Below are positions 1-7,458 of a DNA stretch of 24,122 nt, piece after piece. Positions within the stretch are counted from its first letter, which is position 1. Each line of letters opens with the position of its first letter. The notes beneath the pieces were generated by a model, which saw only the letters and a program-made list of their open reading frames with translations, was not told the origin of the DNA and searched no databases. The stretch lies in NCBI GenBank assembly GCA_964642795.1, contig CAZXRQ010000027.1, forward strand, positions 1 to 24,122, read 5' to 3'. This DNA is from JAVVVD01 sp964642795. Its GTDB lineage: Bacteria > Bacillota > Clostridia > Christensenellales > CAG-138. Made by a program: the position numbers and the translations under genes.

Positions 1-27
1 CGCACGGGTCGCCAGACCGGATTTAAC

Positions 28-49
28 ATTAAGGGCTTCGGCCCTTAAT
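28..49. repeat. Short perfect hairpin near left edge
   Basis: A 9 bp perfect stem (28-36 with 41-49) closes a four-base loop. Read on the plus strand the loop is C(TTCG)G, one of the most stable RNA tetraloops; on the minus strand it is CGAA. No T-run follows on either side, so it is not a standard intrinsic terminator. It may belong to the unseen gene to the left or form a second structure behind hpf. Confidence 0.5.
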
Positions 50-77
50 AATCCCCGGGGGGGTGGCGGTAGGCTAA

Positions 78-101
78 AGGAGCCGGCTATTGCCGGCTCC
101 T
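78..101 (-). terminator. hpf: Hairpin behind hpf, probable terminator
   Basis: A perfect 10 bp GC-rich stem (78-87 with 92-101) with a four-base loop begins 29 bases after the hpf stop codon in the minus direction. Only a short TTTA follows, so the U-tract is weak. Placement directly behind the gene and stem strength support termination or 3' end protection of the hpf transcript. Confidence 0.6.
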
Positions 102-129
102 CTTGCTAACTTCTATAATGCTGATTATA

Positions 130-663
130 TCATTCCGGCTCGATAAGGCCGTAGTTGCCATCCTTGCGCAGATAGATGACGTTGATCTGGCCGGTATCGC
201 CGTTTGTGAACATGTAGAAGGAATGGCCCAGCAGTTCAAGCTGCAGCATGGCTTCTTCCACAGTCATTGGCTTGATGTCGAAGCGCTTTATGCGCACAAC
301 ACGGCGCGGCTCATCGTCAGCCTCATCATCGCGCAGCTCGGAGTATACCAATTCCTCGCGGAATGCGCCCGCGCGCAGATTCTTTTCGAGCTTTGTACGG
401 TGACGAACGATCTGTTTTTCAACCTTGGCCAATACGTTATCAATAGAGGCGTACATGTCCCCAGAAACCTCTTCTCCGCGGATTATTCCGCCGGAATACG
501 GTATTGTGACCTCGACGATATGCCGGTTGTGCTCAACGGCCATCGCAACGTTTACCTCGGTATCCTCGGGAAAATACTTATCCAGCTTGGATACCTTTTT
601 GGTCACCAGATCATTGAGATAATCGGAGACTTCGATGTTCTTTCCAATGATAGAAATACGCAT
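130..663 (-). CDS. hpf: Ribosome hibernation promoting factor, long form
   Basis: 177 residues, the size of long-form HPF, which dimerises 70S ribosomes into inactive 100S particles in slow growth or stationary phase. Residues 1-95 form the RaiA/YfiA-like ribosome-binding domain (starting MRISIIGKNIEVSDYL, with an N-terminal beta strand and amphipathic helices). An acidic, charged linker follows at about 100-118. Residues 120-177 are the dimerisation domain, with the family's RFDIKPMTVEEA and GQINVIYLRKDGNYGLIEP segments. The ATG is preceded by GGAGAG at a good distance. The gene stands alone, with its own candidate promoter upstream and a hairpin downstream. Seen: domains, RBS, hairpin. Known: function of the family. 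Confidence 0.95.
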   Translation of the reverse strand: MRISIIGKNIEVSDYLNDLVTKKVSKLDKYFPEDTEVNVAMAVEHNRHIVEVTIPYSGGIIRGEEVSGDMYASIDNVLAKVEKQIVRHRTKLEKNLRAGAFREELVYSELRDDEADDEPRRVVRIKRFDIKPMTVEEAMLQLELLGHSFYMFTNGDTGQINVIYLRKDGNYGLIEPE

Positions 664-718
664 TATGCCGCTCTCCTTTCCCGCCCCGCTTCGCAGGGCC
701 TTATCTTTTCTTTAATTC

Positions 719-747
719 AGTATATCATAAATACGGGCGCGAAAAAT
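719..747 (-). promoter_or_regulatory. hpf: Candidate hpf promoter (extended -10)
   Basis: On the minus strand TATACT (724 to 719) is preceded by TGA, giving an extended -10 element. The -35 region is only T-rich (TTTTTC, 746 to 741), which is tolerable for an extended -10 promoter. It lies in the AT-rich gap between the Cys-rich feo peptide and hpf, about 55 bases before the hpf start. Confidence 0.45.
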
Positions 748-780
748 GGAAAAATCGTAAACTGTTGGTGTTTCTTTTAT

Positions 781-933
781 CTATTTTTTCGCACACCCAC
801 GACAGCCCTTGCAGGACTGGCTGCAGCAGTGGCAGCCGCCCCTTGCGCGCCGGAATGCTTTTACGGCGCAGTACGCCGTCCATGCCAGTATAGCGCCTGC
901 AAGCAGGCAGGTTATAAACAGGTTATCAGACAA
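781..933 (-). CDS. FeoB-associated Cys-rich membrane peptide
   Basis: A 50-residue protein. It starts at TTG (933 to 931) five bases after a perfect AGGAGG, and overlaps the last 8 bases of feoB, so it is probably translationally coupled to it. Residues 5-23 (LFITCLLAGAILAWTAYCA) make a single membrane helix. A basic stretch (VKAFRRAR) follows, then a cysteine cluster with C34, C36, C37, C41, C44 and C47, ending in AKK. This is the architecture of the FeoB-associated Cys-rich membrane protein family, found directly after feoB in many Firmicutes. Its biochemical role is not settled; the cysteines suggest metal binding near the FeoB pore. The TTG start is inferred from the SD, since no ATG fits this frame. 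Confidence 0.85.
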   Translation of the reverse strand: MSDNLFITCLLAGAILAWTAYCAVKAFRRARGGCHCCSQSCKGCRGCAKK

Positions 934-3466
934 ACAGCCCTCCTATGAAGTAAACGGCCAGCGACGCCACATACGCTATTGCTATTTGATATGCTACGGC
1001 AAACACCGTATACCTTGCGCTGCCCAGCTCGCGCCGCATGGTGGCGACGGCTGCTATGCAAGGCGTGTACAGCAGCACAAACACCAAAAACGCATATGCC
1101 GAGCGCGGCGTAAACGTGCCGGAAAGCGCGCCCATTATCACTCCGCTTTCAGCTGATAGACTGAAACCGTAGAACATTGCCAGCGACGACACCACCGCCT
1201 CCTTGGCTATAAGCCCTGTAAGCAGCGCCACCGCCACCTGCCATGTGCCAAAGCCCATCGGGGTAAACGCCGGGGCTATCAATCCGCCGATTTTACCGAG
1301 TATGCTGTCGCCCGCGTCCTGCACCATCGCAAACGAAATATCAAAGCTCTGCAAAAACCACAGCACCACGCTCATGGCGAATATGATTGTGCCAGCTTTT
1401 TCAATAAAGTGCGATACTCGCTCCCACACATGCGTAAACACATTGCGTGCCGAGGGCATACGGTATGGTGGCATTTCTATCATAAACGGCGCATCCTGTC
1501 CGTGAAACAGCGTATCCTTAAACAGCAGCCCGGACAGTATGCCCACCACGATGCCCAGCGCATACAGACTGAATATAACGAGCCCCCGTCCCTGCGCAAA
1601 AAACGCGCCCGCGATAAGGCCGTATACCGGCAGCTTGGCCGAGCAGCTCATAAAAGGCAGAAGCAGTATCGTCATACGCTTATCCTTGAGATTGTCCATG
1701 GTGCGCGCACCCATCGCGGCTGGTACGGTGCAGCCAAACCCCATCAACAGCGGTATGAAGCTTTTGCCCGAAAGACCGAACCGGCGCATAGGCTTATCCA
1801 TAATAAACGCTATACGGCTCATATAACCGCTGTCCTCCAGTATCGAAAGGCACAAAAACAGCAGCGCTATCTGCGGCAGGAAGGTAAGCACCCCGCCTAC
1901 GCCGGTCAAAATACCGTCGCATACGAGGCTTACAAGCCACTCGTCCGCCGCGCCCGAAAGTACCCCGCGCACCGCAGGAACCAACACATCGCCTATCAGC
2001 GTGCCCACGATATCGCTAAGCCAGGCGCCCAGCGTGCCAAACGTAAGCATGAATATACCCAGCATTATAAGGAAAAACACCGGCAGTGCAAGGTATTTAT
2101 TGGTCAACACCCTGTCTATCGCGTTTGATTGGGTGGGCTCGCCTGTTTTTGTGGCGCGCGTCAGCGATGCAGCGCATACCCTCTCCACATAGCGGTAGCG
2201 CATATCCGCCACGCGGGTCTCGCCATCGCCCAGCGGCGCCGACGAGCCGTAGCGTTCCACTATTGCAGCTACGCTCTTGGCGTCGGGTTCTTCCAGCTTG
2301 AGCGCATCCAGCACCAGCGCGTCATTTTCCAGCAGCTTGATCTCCGCCCAGTGCGGCGGCAGGCCCGCGGCCTTTGCGTATGGTTCGATTATGCTGCCTA
2401 TGCGGTGATGCTCCAAATGCGTATAGTCGTCATAAACATCGTCCGGCTCAATGTTGAATCCCTCGTGCAGCTGCGCATGTGCAGCGTATATCAGCTTGCC
2501 AGCGTTGCTGACCAGATCGTCCACGCCCATTCCCGTGCGGGCGCTTATGGGCACGACAGGCACGCCAAGCTCCAGCGACAGGCGTTTAACGTCTATGCAG
2601 TCGCCACTCTTCTCCACCTCGTCCATCATGTTAAGCGCAATTATCATGGGGCGCTCCAGCTCCAAAAGCTGCACGGTAAGATACAGGTTGCGCTCTAAAT
2701 TGGTGCCGTCGATTATGTTGATTATCGCATCCGGCTTTTCCTTCACGATAAAATCGCGAGCTACTATCTCCTCCATGGAATGCGGGGACAGCGAGTATAT
2801 TCCCGGCAGATCCACCAGCAGCATTTCATGTCCGTGCGTACATATGCCGTTGCAGGAATTGCCGCGGGTAGTGTTGCGTATTTTGCCCTCTTTTTTTTCT
2901 ACCGTTACGCCCGGCCAGTTGCCCACATATTCGCGGCTGCTGGTAAGCGCATTGAACAGCGCAGTCTTGCCGCAGTTGGGATTGCCCGCAAGCGCCAGCT
3001 TGACCGGAGCATCATCCGGAAACACCTTGCGCGTACACACACCGCAGCGGCTATCGGCACAGGCCGAACCCGGCTCAGTTATAAACTTAGTAAGCATGGC
3101 CGCGCGTTCGTGCCCGGCAATATCGGTATCGCTCTTGTGCGCCATACTATCAAGCGTGCGGCGGCCAAGCTCCTCCTGCCGTCTTTCCGCCGTTTGCATA
3201 CTCCGCTCGAGGTGATCCTCCTCCTCCGCATTCATAAGCAGTATGTGCTCGGCGTCCTCTTTTCTTATGGAAAGCGAATACCCGCGAAGCGCCACTTCGA
3301 TGGGATCTCCCATAGGCGCAACCTTAATGATGTGTATACGTATGCCCGGTGTAACTCCCATATCCACGATGATGCGCCTTTTTCGTGCATCTTCGAACGT
3401 TACTCCGTATACGCAGCCGCTTTGTCCTGCGGAAAGAGCGGCAAGTGTCTGTCTGGTATCATTCAT
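926..3466 (-). CDS. feoB: Ferrous iron transporter FeoB with fused FeoA domain
   Basis: 846 residues when started at the ATG at 3466, which has GGGGAT seven bases upstream; an earlier in-frame ATG at 3481 has no RBS. FeoA-like SH3 domain at about 8-80, then a linker with C136, C141 and C144. The G domain shows G1 GNPNCGKT (161-168), G2 around VTVEKKEG, G3 DLPG (219-222) and G4 NMMD (279-282). The membrane half has many helices with the two Gate regions, including GFGCTVPAAMGARTM with the conserved pore Cys. FeoB imports Fe(II) across the cytoplasmic membrane; FeoA normally is a separate small partner. Oddity: between G2 and G3 there is an insertion of about 12 residues with C205, C209, H211 and H213, absent from typical FeoB. 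The operator-like repeat at the promoter suggests metal-dependent repression. Confidence 0.96.
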   Translation of the reverse strand: MNDTRQTLAALSAGQSGCVYGVTFEDARKRRIIVDMGVTPGIRIHIIKVAPMGDPIEVALRGYSLSIRKEDAEHILLMNAEEEDHLERSMQTAERRQEELGRRTLDSMAHKSDTDIAGHERAAMLTKFITEPGSACADSRCGVCTRKVFPDDAPVKLALAGNPNCGKTALFNALTSSREYVGNWPGVTVEKKEGKIRNTTRGNSCNGICTHGHEMLLVDLPGIYSLSPHSMEEIVARDFIVKEKPDAIINIIDGTNLERNLYLTVQLLELERPMIIALNMMDEVEKSGDCIDVKRLSLELGVPVVPISARTGMGVDDLVSNAGKLIYAAHAQLHEGFNIEPDDVYDDYTHLEHHRIGSIIEPYAKAAGLPPHWAEIKLLENDALVLDALKLEEPDAKSVAAIVERYGSSAPLGDGETRVADMRYRYVERVCAASLTRATKTGEPTQSNAIDRVLTNKYLALPVFFLIMLGIFMLTFGTLGAWLSDIVGTLIGDVLVPAVRGVLSGAADEWLVSLVCDGILTGVGGVLTFLPQIALLFLCLSILEDSGYMSRIAFIMDKPMRRFGLSGKSFIPLLMGFGCTVPAAMGARTMDNLKDKRMTILLLPFMSCSAKLPVYGLIAGAFFAQGRGLVIFSLYALGIVVGILSGLLFKDTLFHGQDAPFMIEMPPYRMPSARNVFTHVWERVSHFIEKAGTIIFAMSVVLWFLQSFDISFAMVQDAGDSILGKIGGLIAPAFTPMGFGTWQVAVALLTGLIAKEAVVSSLAMFYGFSLSAESGVIMGALSGTFTPRSAYAFLVFVLLYTPCIAAVATMRRELGSARYTVFAVAYQIAIAYVASLAVYFIGGLFV

Positions 3467-3495
3467 GTAATATCCCCGCATAAGTACATATAATT

Positions 3496-3515
3496 AAGTT
3501 AGCCACCGCTAACTT
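3496..3515. promoter_or_regulatory. feoB: Operator-like inverted repeat at feoB promoter
   Basis: Perfect 8 bp arms AAGTTAGC and GCTAACTT are separated by CACC. The repeat lies immediately downstream of the feoB -10 box and covers the predicted start of transcription (about 3514). Position and TTAG/CTAA arms resemble operators of DtxR/IdeR/MntR-type metal-dependent repressors, which is an inference; a Fur box is not evident. Confidence 0.6.
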
Positions 3516-3520
3516 TGTTG

Positions 3521-3549
3521 ATTATAACACCTGTAATAAAAGTATGCAA
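3521..3549 (-). promoter_or_regulatory. feoB: feoB promoter
   Basis: On the minus strand TTGCAT (3549 to 3544) and a consensus TATAAT (3526 to 3521) are separated by exactly 17 bases. This sigma-A type promoter faces feoB, leaving a leader of about 50 bases that contains the inverted repeat at 3496-3515. Confidence 0.75.
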
Positions 3550-3642
3550 CCCATTCCTGTGATAAAAATGCAAAGCCATCAGTATACAAAAAACCGGACA
3601 TATTTATGAATAATCGCTGTTTCACTGTAAAACCATACAATA

Positions 3643-3672
3643 TTCGCATTCCGCCGCACATTATGCTATAAT
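3643..3672 (+). promoter_or_regulatory. Promoter of the PhzF/ASCH unit
   Basis: TTCGCA (3643-3648), an 18-base spacer and TATAAT (3667-3672) preceded by TGC, so it is also an extended -10. Transcription would start about 28 bases before the plus-strand gene at 3707. It is divergent from the feoB promoter. Confidence 0.65.
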
Positions 3673-3706
3673 GCTGTTTAGATTCTGCCGGAGGTAATTT
3701 ATTATT

Positions 3707-4561
3707 ATGAAACTGTATATAATAGACGCTTTCACAAATGTTATGTTCGGCGGCAACCCGGCCGGCGTCGTAATATGTGACGATAAGCAGCCAGGCCCTA
3801 TGTTCATGCAGGCGCTCGCAAGCGAACTGGGCTTCTCCGAGACTGCATTCATCACACCGCGCAGCGAGCGCGGGCGCTTCGATATGCGCTATTTCACCCC
3901 GATATGCGAAGTTGACCTGTGCGGTCACGCCACGATAGCATCCTTTTGTGCGCTGGGTAAGGAAGGCCGCATCCGTCCCGGCGATTCCTGCGTAGCATAC
4001 ACCAACGCGGGCGCGATGAATATCGACATAGACGAGGAATGCGTATGGATGGATATGGCGCCGCCGGTCTCTTTGGGCGCATTGGACAGCGAGGACCTTG
4101 CACTGCTGTACGACGCATACGATCTCGACCTGCGCGCTATGCCGGATCAGCTTACCCCCGAAATCATATCCACCGGTCTGCCGGATATAATCATGCCGGT
4201 CAACGAGGACGCCCTGTTCGGAATGGAGCCGGACTTAGATGCGATCGCGGCGCTCAGCAAGAAATACGGCGTGGTAGGCGTTCATGCATTTTGTCTTTGC
4301 GGCGACTGCACGGCGCGCTGCCGCAACTTTGCACCGCTTTACGGCATAGATGAAGAAGCGGCCACAGGCACCTCGAACGGCGCGCTGAGCTATTATCTCT
4401 ACGAACGCGAGCTGATCAAGCTTAACCACGCCAACCGCTTTGTGCAGGGTGAGTGTATGGGCAGGCCGTCGGTCATCCAATCCAAGCTGGTATCCGCCGG
4501 CAAGGATTACATAATCCGCATAGGCGGCAGCGGTGTAATTATCAGCAAGGGCGAAGTTTAA
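3707..4561 (+). CDS. PhzF-family isomerase/epimerase
   Basis: 284 residues, normal for the PhzF/YddE family of two-lobed diaminopimelate-epimerase-like enzymes. The N-terminus carries DAFT (7-10) and GGNPAGVV (15-22). E45 in LGFSETAF matches the catalytic Glu45 of PhzF, and RYFTP with LCGHATIASF (61-80) forms the substrate-site motif of the first lobe. The second lobe has an ATGTSNGALSYYL segment, corresponding to the family's glycine/serine anion-binding loop. The ATG is 12 bases after GGAGG. Most family members have no assigned substrate; PhzF itself isomerises DHHA in phenazine synthesis, but no other phenazine gene is here, so that role should not be transferred. It is cotranscribed with the ASCH gene 45 bases downstream. 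Confidence 0.9.
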   Translation: MKLYIIDAFTNVMFGGNPAGVVICDDKQPGPMFMQALASELGFSETAFITPRSERGRFDMRYFTPICEVDLCGHATIASFCALGKEGRIRPGDSCVAYTNAGAMNIDIDEECVWMDMAPPVSLGALDSEDLALLYDAYDLDLRAMPDQLTPEIISTGLPDIIMPVNEDALFGMEPDLDAIAALSKKYGVVGVHAFCLCGDCTARCRNFAPLYGIDEEAATGTSNGALSYYLYERELIKLNHANRFVQGECMGRPSVIQSKLVSAGKDYIIRIGGSGVIISKGEV

Positions 4562-4606
4562 ATTTCCATGCCCCGCATTATGACCGTTTGATTCAAAAGG
4601 AGAGCT

Positions 4607-5029
4607 ATGACCGCTGAACAGATGTGGACGCTTTACGGGGCCTGCGGAAGCTACGAGGCCTGGCAATACGGCTGCGCGCCGGACGAGCTGGCTGAGTTGA
4701 CGCTAAGCGGCATAAAGCACGCTACCGCGTCTGCATACCCGGTATATGTGGCTGAAGCTGCACTGCCTCCAAAACCCGGCGATCACAGCGTTATACTGGA
4801 TTCCAAAAATGAGGCCGTGTGCATCATCCGCACCACGCGGGTGCGGGTCATCCACTTCAAGGATGTGCCTGCCGATTTTGCCTCCGCCGAGGGCGAGGGC
4901 GATGGCTCGCTCAGATACTGGCGCAATGCACACGAGAGTTATTTTTTAAGCGAGCTAAAGGCTATCGGCCAAGTTTTCACAGAGGAAATGCCGGTTGTAT
5001 GCGAGGAATTTGAAGTGGTATATCCGTAA
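4607..5029 (+). CDS. ASCH domain protein
   Basis: 140 residues with AAGGAGAG six to seven bases before the ATG. The N-terminal half has the pattern of ASCH proteins of the COG4405 type: an aromatic-rich helix (MWTLYGACGSYEAWQYG), then LTLSGIKHATAS, the conserved G-x-K-x-AT/S segment of the putative nucleic-acid or nucleotide-binding cleft, then a beta strand with PKPGDHSVILDSKNEAVCII. The ending FTEEMPVVCEEFEVVYP is also typical. ASCH proteins share the PUA-like fold; a related family (YqfB) is an amidohydrolase acting on N4-acetylcytidine, so modified-nucleoside processing is possible but not shown here. Second gene of the PhzF unit, followed closely by a terminator. Confidence 0.85.
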   Translation: MTAEQMWTLYGACGSYEAWQYGCAPDELAELTLSGIKHATASAYPVYVAEAALPPKPGDHSVILDSKNEAVCIIRTTRVRVIHFKDVPADFASAEGEGDGSLRYWRNAHESYFLSELKAIGQVFTEEMPVVCEEFEVVYP

Positions 5030-5048
5030 TAACTCACAAAACATCAGT

Positions 5049-5078
5049 AAGGCGCGAGTTGATCGCGCCTTTTGTTTA
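5049..5078 (+). terminator. Intrinsic terminator after the ASCH gene
   Basis: A 9 bp stem (5049-5057 with 5063-5071) with loop GTTGA is followed by TTTTGTTT on the plus strand. It lies 20 bases after the plus-strand stop and also 20 bases past the end of the converging mog-MOSC gene, so it may stop both transcripts, though the minus-side U-tract is poor. Confidence 0.85.
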
Positions 5079-5090
5079 TCAATATGTCCT

Positions 5091-6017
5091 TCAGCGCAGC
5101 ACGGTAAGCATATCGCCCGGCTTGACCGTGCCCGGCTCCAGTACCTTTACGAATATGCCCTCGCGCGGCATCACGCAGTCGCCCGCCGCTTTGCGTATAG
5201 CGCAGTCGAAATGGCACTCCTTGCCTATCTGTGTAATCTCGCACAGCGCGCTGCCTATGCGCAGATGTGTGCCTACCGGTAATTCATACACAAGTATGCC
5301 GTCCACCAGAATATTCTCTGCAAATGCGCCTGGGGTAAGCTCAAAGCTGATGCGCTCCTGCAGCTTATCCACGCTCTGCTTTGAAAGCAGGCTCACCTGC
5401 CTGTGCCAGTTGCCCGCATGTGCATCGCCCACTATGCCGTGCTCCGGCTTGAGCTCTATCTGCCCGACCGGATGCTTCTGTGTACCCTTTATCTCGCTGA
5501 TGCACACGGCCAGCACCTTGGCGGCAGCCACGCCGCAGTCCGCGGAGACTTTATTCAGCATATCCAGTCCGTGCATAATGGGAGAGATGACCGCCAGCAA
5601 ACATTCCCGCGCGGCCTTTTCGCTGCCCGGCAGGTTGATAATCAGCGTCCTGCCCCGTATACCGGCAGCCGTCCTGGACAGGCAGCCCCTCGGAGTGATC
5701 TTGCAGCTTTCGGCCCGCATCAGCTCCGGAATTCCCCGCGTTTCACGCTGCACCACCGCAAGCGTTGCCTCGGGCGTAACATCCCGCGGTGAAAACCCGG
5801 TGCCGCCCGTAGTCAGTACCATCGCTACATGCAGCTCGTCTGCGCATTTGATAAGCGCCGCCTTGATATCCTCCGTCTCGTCCGGTACAATCGCAGTATA
5901 TGTTACGTTTATGCCCGCATCCTTCAGCATTGCGCACAGCGCCGGGCCGCTGGTATCCTCCCGCTGGCCCGCAAAGCCCTTATCGCTTACTGTTATTACC
6001 GCCGCTTCATAACCCAT
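5091..6017 (-). CDS. MogA-like molybdopterin adenylyltransferase fused to a MOSC domain
   Basis: 308 residues with two domains. Residues 1-155 are MogA/MoaB-like: AAVITVSDKG (5-14), TTGGTGFSPRDVTPEA (69-84), and NLPGSEKAARECL (128-140), which is the MPT-binding and adenylylation region. Residues 165-308 are a MOSC domain (GAFAENILV at 230-238, and a Cys-rich end with C268, C272 and C281 leading into CVMPREGIFVKVLEPG). MogA adenylylates molybdopterin before molybdate insertion; MOSC domains carry or transfer sulfur to Moco. The fusion puts both cofactor-finishing activities in one chain and is known in Clostridia. The ATG at 6017 sits two bases after the moaC stop, with AAAGGAAG as SD inside moaC. 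Last gene of the molybdenum operon. Confidence 0.92.
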   Translation of the reverse strand: MGYEAAVITVSDKGFAGQREDTSGPALCAMLKDAGINVTYTAIVPDETEDIKAALIKCADELHVAMVLTTGGTGFSPRDVTPEATLAVVQRETRGIPELMRAESCKITPRGCLSRTAAGIRGRTLIINLPGSEKAARECLLAVISPIMHGLDMLNKVSADCGVAAAKVLAVCISEIKGTQKHPVGQIELKPEHGIVGDAHAGNWHRQVSLLSKQSVDKLQERISFELTPGAFAENILVDGILVYELPVGTHLRIGSALCEITQIGKECHFDCAIRKAAGDCVMPREGIFVKVLEPGTVKPGDMLTVLR

Positions 6018-6019
6018 GA

Positions 6020-6496
6020 TCAGCTCTTCCTTTCGTAATCGCCGTGCACTCCGCCGCTCTTTTTAACAAGGCGGACGTCCTTTATCACGATGTCGCGCTG
6101 TACGGCCTTGCACATATCGTATACGGTAAGCGCCGCGACGGACACCGCCGTCAACGCCTCCATCTCCACCCCCGTACGTCCGTCGCAGGACACGGAAGCG
6201 GTAATATCCACAGTAAGGTCGGCCTCGTTGAGCGCAAGCTTTAGCTCTATGCCGTCCACAATTACATTATGGCACATCGGAATAAGCTCGGAGGTGCGCT
6301 TTGCGCCCATTATCCCTGCCACCTGCGCCACCGCCAGAACGTCGCCTTTTTTTGCGCCGCCAAAACGAATAAGCTCAAACGTACTTTGATTTACGGCAAC
6401 ACGCCCCTCCGCTACGGCGACGCGGTTTGTTATGCCCTTTTCGCCCACATCCACCATTTTCGCCCTGCCATCATCGGCAAAATGCGTAAATTCCAC
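6020..6496 (-). CDS. moaC: Cyclic pyranopterin monophosphate synthase MoaC
   Basis: 158 residues, full length. It converts the MoaA product (3',8-cyclo-7,8-dihydro-GTP) to cPMP. Diagnostic segments are MVDVGEKGITNRVAVAEG (14-31), IPMCHNVIVDGIEL (72-85) and TGVEMEALTAVSVAALTVYDMCKAV (108-132, shown in part: GVEMEALTAV). K50, H76 and K130 line up with catalytic K51, H77 and K131 of E. coli MoaC. The start is GTG, eight bases after AGGAGG; that SD is formed by the codons for the C-terminal Gly-Gly of moaA and its stop. Follows moaA by 4 bases. Confidence 0.96.
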   Translation of the reverse strand: MEFTHFADDGRAKMVDVGEKGITNRVAVAEGRVAVNQSTFELIRFGGAKKGDVLAVAQVAGIMGAKRTSELIPMCHNVIVDGIELKLALNEADLTVDITASVSCDGRTGVEMEALTAVSVAALTVYDMCKAVQRDIVIKDVRLVKKSGGVHGDYERKS

Positions 6497-6500
6497 GGCA

Positions 6501-7451
6501 CTACCCTCCTATTTCGTTCATGCTGCGCCCTGCCTGGCTTGCGCTTTCGGCGGAAAGCTCACCGTGCTGCCTTGGCTTTGAGGCTATCGCAAGCTGCAGC
6601 TGGCGCTTCATCTGCGCCCTGTCCATGCCCTTTAATGGGATCTCGGCGTTGGAGTGAAGGCAGGGCTTCAGCCTGCCGTCCGCAGTAAGCCGTATGCGGT
6701 TGCAGGAGGCACAGAAATGGCTGCTCAGTGGGCTTATCAGCCCTATGCAGCCCAATGCGCCCGGCAGCGCATAACGTGCGGCAACGCCGCCGTCTTCCGG
6801 CAGCTTTTCCAGCTGCGGTAAGGCATCCAGCACCGCTGTGCAGGGCACAAAGGCTTCCTGCTTGAACAACCCGCCTATCATGGGCATAAGCTCTATAAAG
6901 CGCACATCCGCCGGATAGCGCAGCGTAAGCGATGCAAGCTCGATAATCTCATCATCGTTGAAGCCGCCTATCAATACGGCGTTTAACTTCACCCTGTCAA
7001 ACCCGGCGTCCAGTGCCGCGTGTATGCCTGCCATGGCGTCGGCGTATTCATCCCGGCGGGTCATAAAAGCATACTTTTCGGCGTTAAGCGTATCCATGCT
7101 GATATTGATGTGCCTAACCCCCGCTTGCTTAAGCGGATGCGCCATATCCTTGAGCAGTACGCCGTTGGTGGTTATGCACAGCTCGTCTACTCCCGGCATA
7201 GCGGCAGTTTTTTCACATATAGAGAGTATGTTCTTCTTTACGAGCGGTTCGCCGCCGGTTATACGGATTTTCCTTATGCCCAGCTCCGTCGCCGCAGATA
7301 TGGCGCACAGCAGCTCCTCCTCGGTCATCATATCCGAGTGGTCGCGGTGCGGCACGCCGGTATCCGGCATACAGTAACGGCAGCGCAGATTGCACAGATC
7401 CGTTACCGATACCCGCATATACTCTATGCTCCTGCCAAAATCATCCTTCAT
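6501..7451 (-). CDS. moaA: GTP 3',8-cyclase MoaA (radical SAM)
   Basis: 316 residues from the ATG at 7451. The radical SAM CxxxCxxC motif is at C20, C24 and C27 (DLCNLRCRYCMP), followed by ITGGEPL, the SAM-binding glycine motif. The C-terminal second Fe-S site is seen as CASCNRIRLTADGRLKPC, and the protein ends in the conserved Gly-Gly needed for activity. The frame stays open for 26 more codons upstream, overlapping the preceding gene, but those codons encode nothing family-like. The nearest SD, GGGAGG, is 13 bases from this ATG, unusually far, with no better start between. First committed enzyme of molybdopterin synthesis; 7 bases after the molybdopterin-binding gene. Confidence 0.95.
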   Translation of the reverse strand: MKDDFGRSIEYMRVSVTDLCNLRCRYCMPDTGVPHRDHSDMMTEEELLCAISAATELGIRKIRITGGEPLVKKNILSICEKTAAMPGVDELCITTNGVLLKDMAHPLKQAGVRHINISMDTLNAEKYAFMTRRDEYADAMAGIHAALDAGFDRVKLNAVLIGGFNDDEIIELASLTLRYPADVRFIELMPMIGGLFKQEAFVPCTAVLDALPQLEKLPEDGGVAARYALPGALGCIGLISPLSSHFCASCNRIRLTADGRLKPCLHSNAEIPLKGMDRAQMKRQLQLAIASKPRQHGELSAESASQAGRSMNEIGG

Positions 7452-7458
7452 CGCAGGA

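Noticed and set aside
1..48. Plus-strand frame at the left edge ending in TAA within the hairpin (15 codons, ending IKGFGP)
   Set aside because: Too short to identify, the start lies outside the window, and no terminator T-run follows; it could be the end of a converging gene but cannot be supported.
105..112. GCTAACTT, identical to one arm of the feoB operator-like repeat
   Set aside because: A lone half-site behind hpf without the other arm; an 8-mer match in 24 kb is expected by chance often enough.
103..948. 281-codon plus-strand frame across hpf and the gap
   Set aside because: It is antisense to hpf and the Cys-rich peptide, both with clear motifs and SDs.
1409..2128. 239-codon and neighbouring plus-strand frames inside feoB
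   Set aside because: Antisense shadows of feoB with biased composition and no family resemblance.
3707..4561. Phenazine biosynthesis gene
   Set aside because: Only the PhzF fold is present; no phzA-E or G relatives are nearby and the family is functionally broad.
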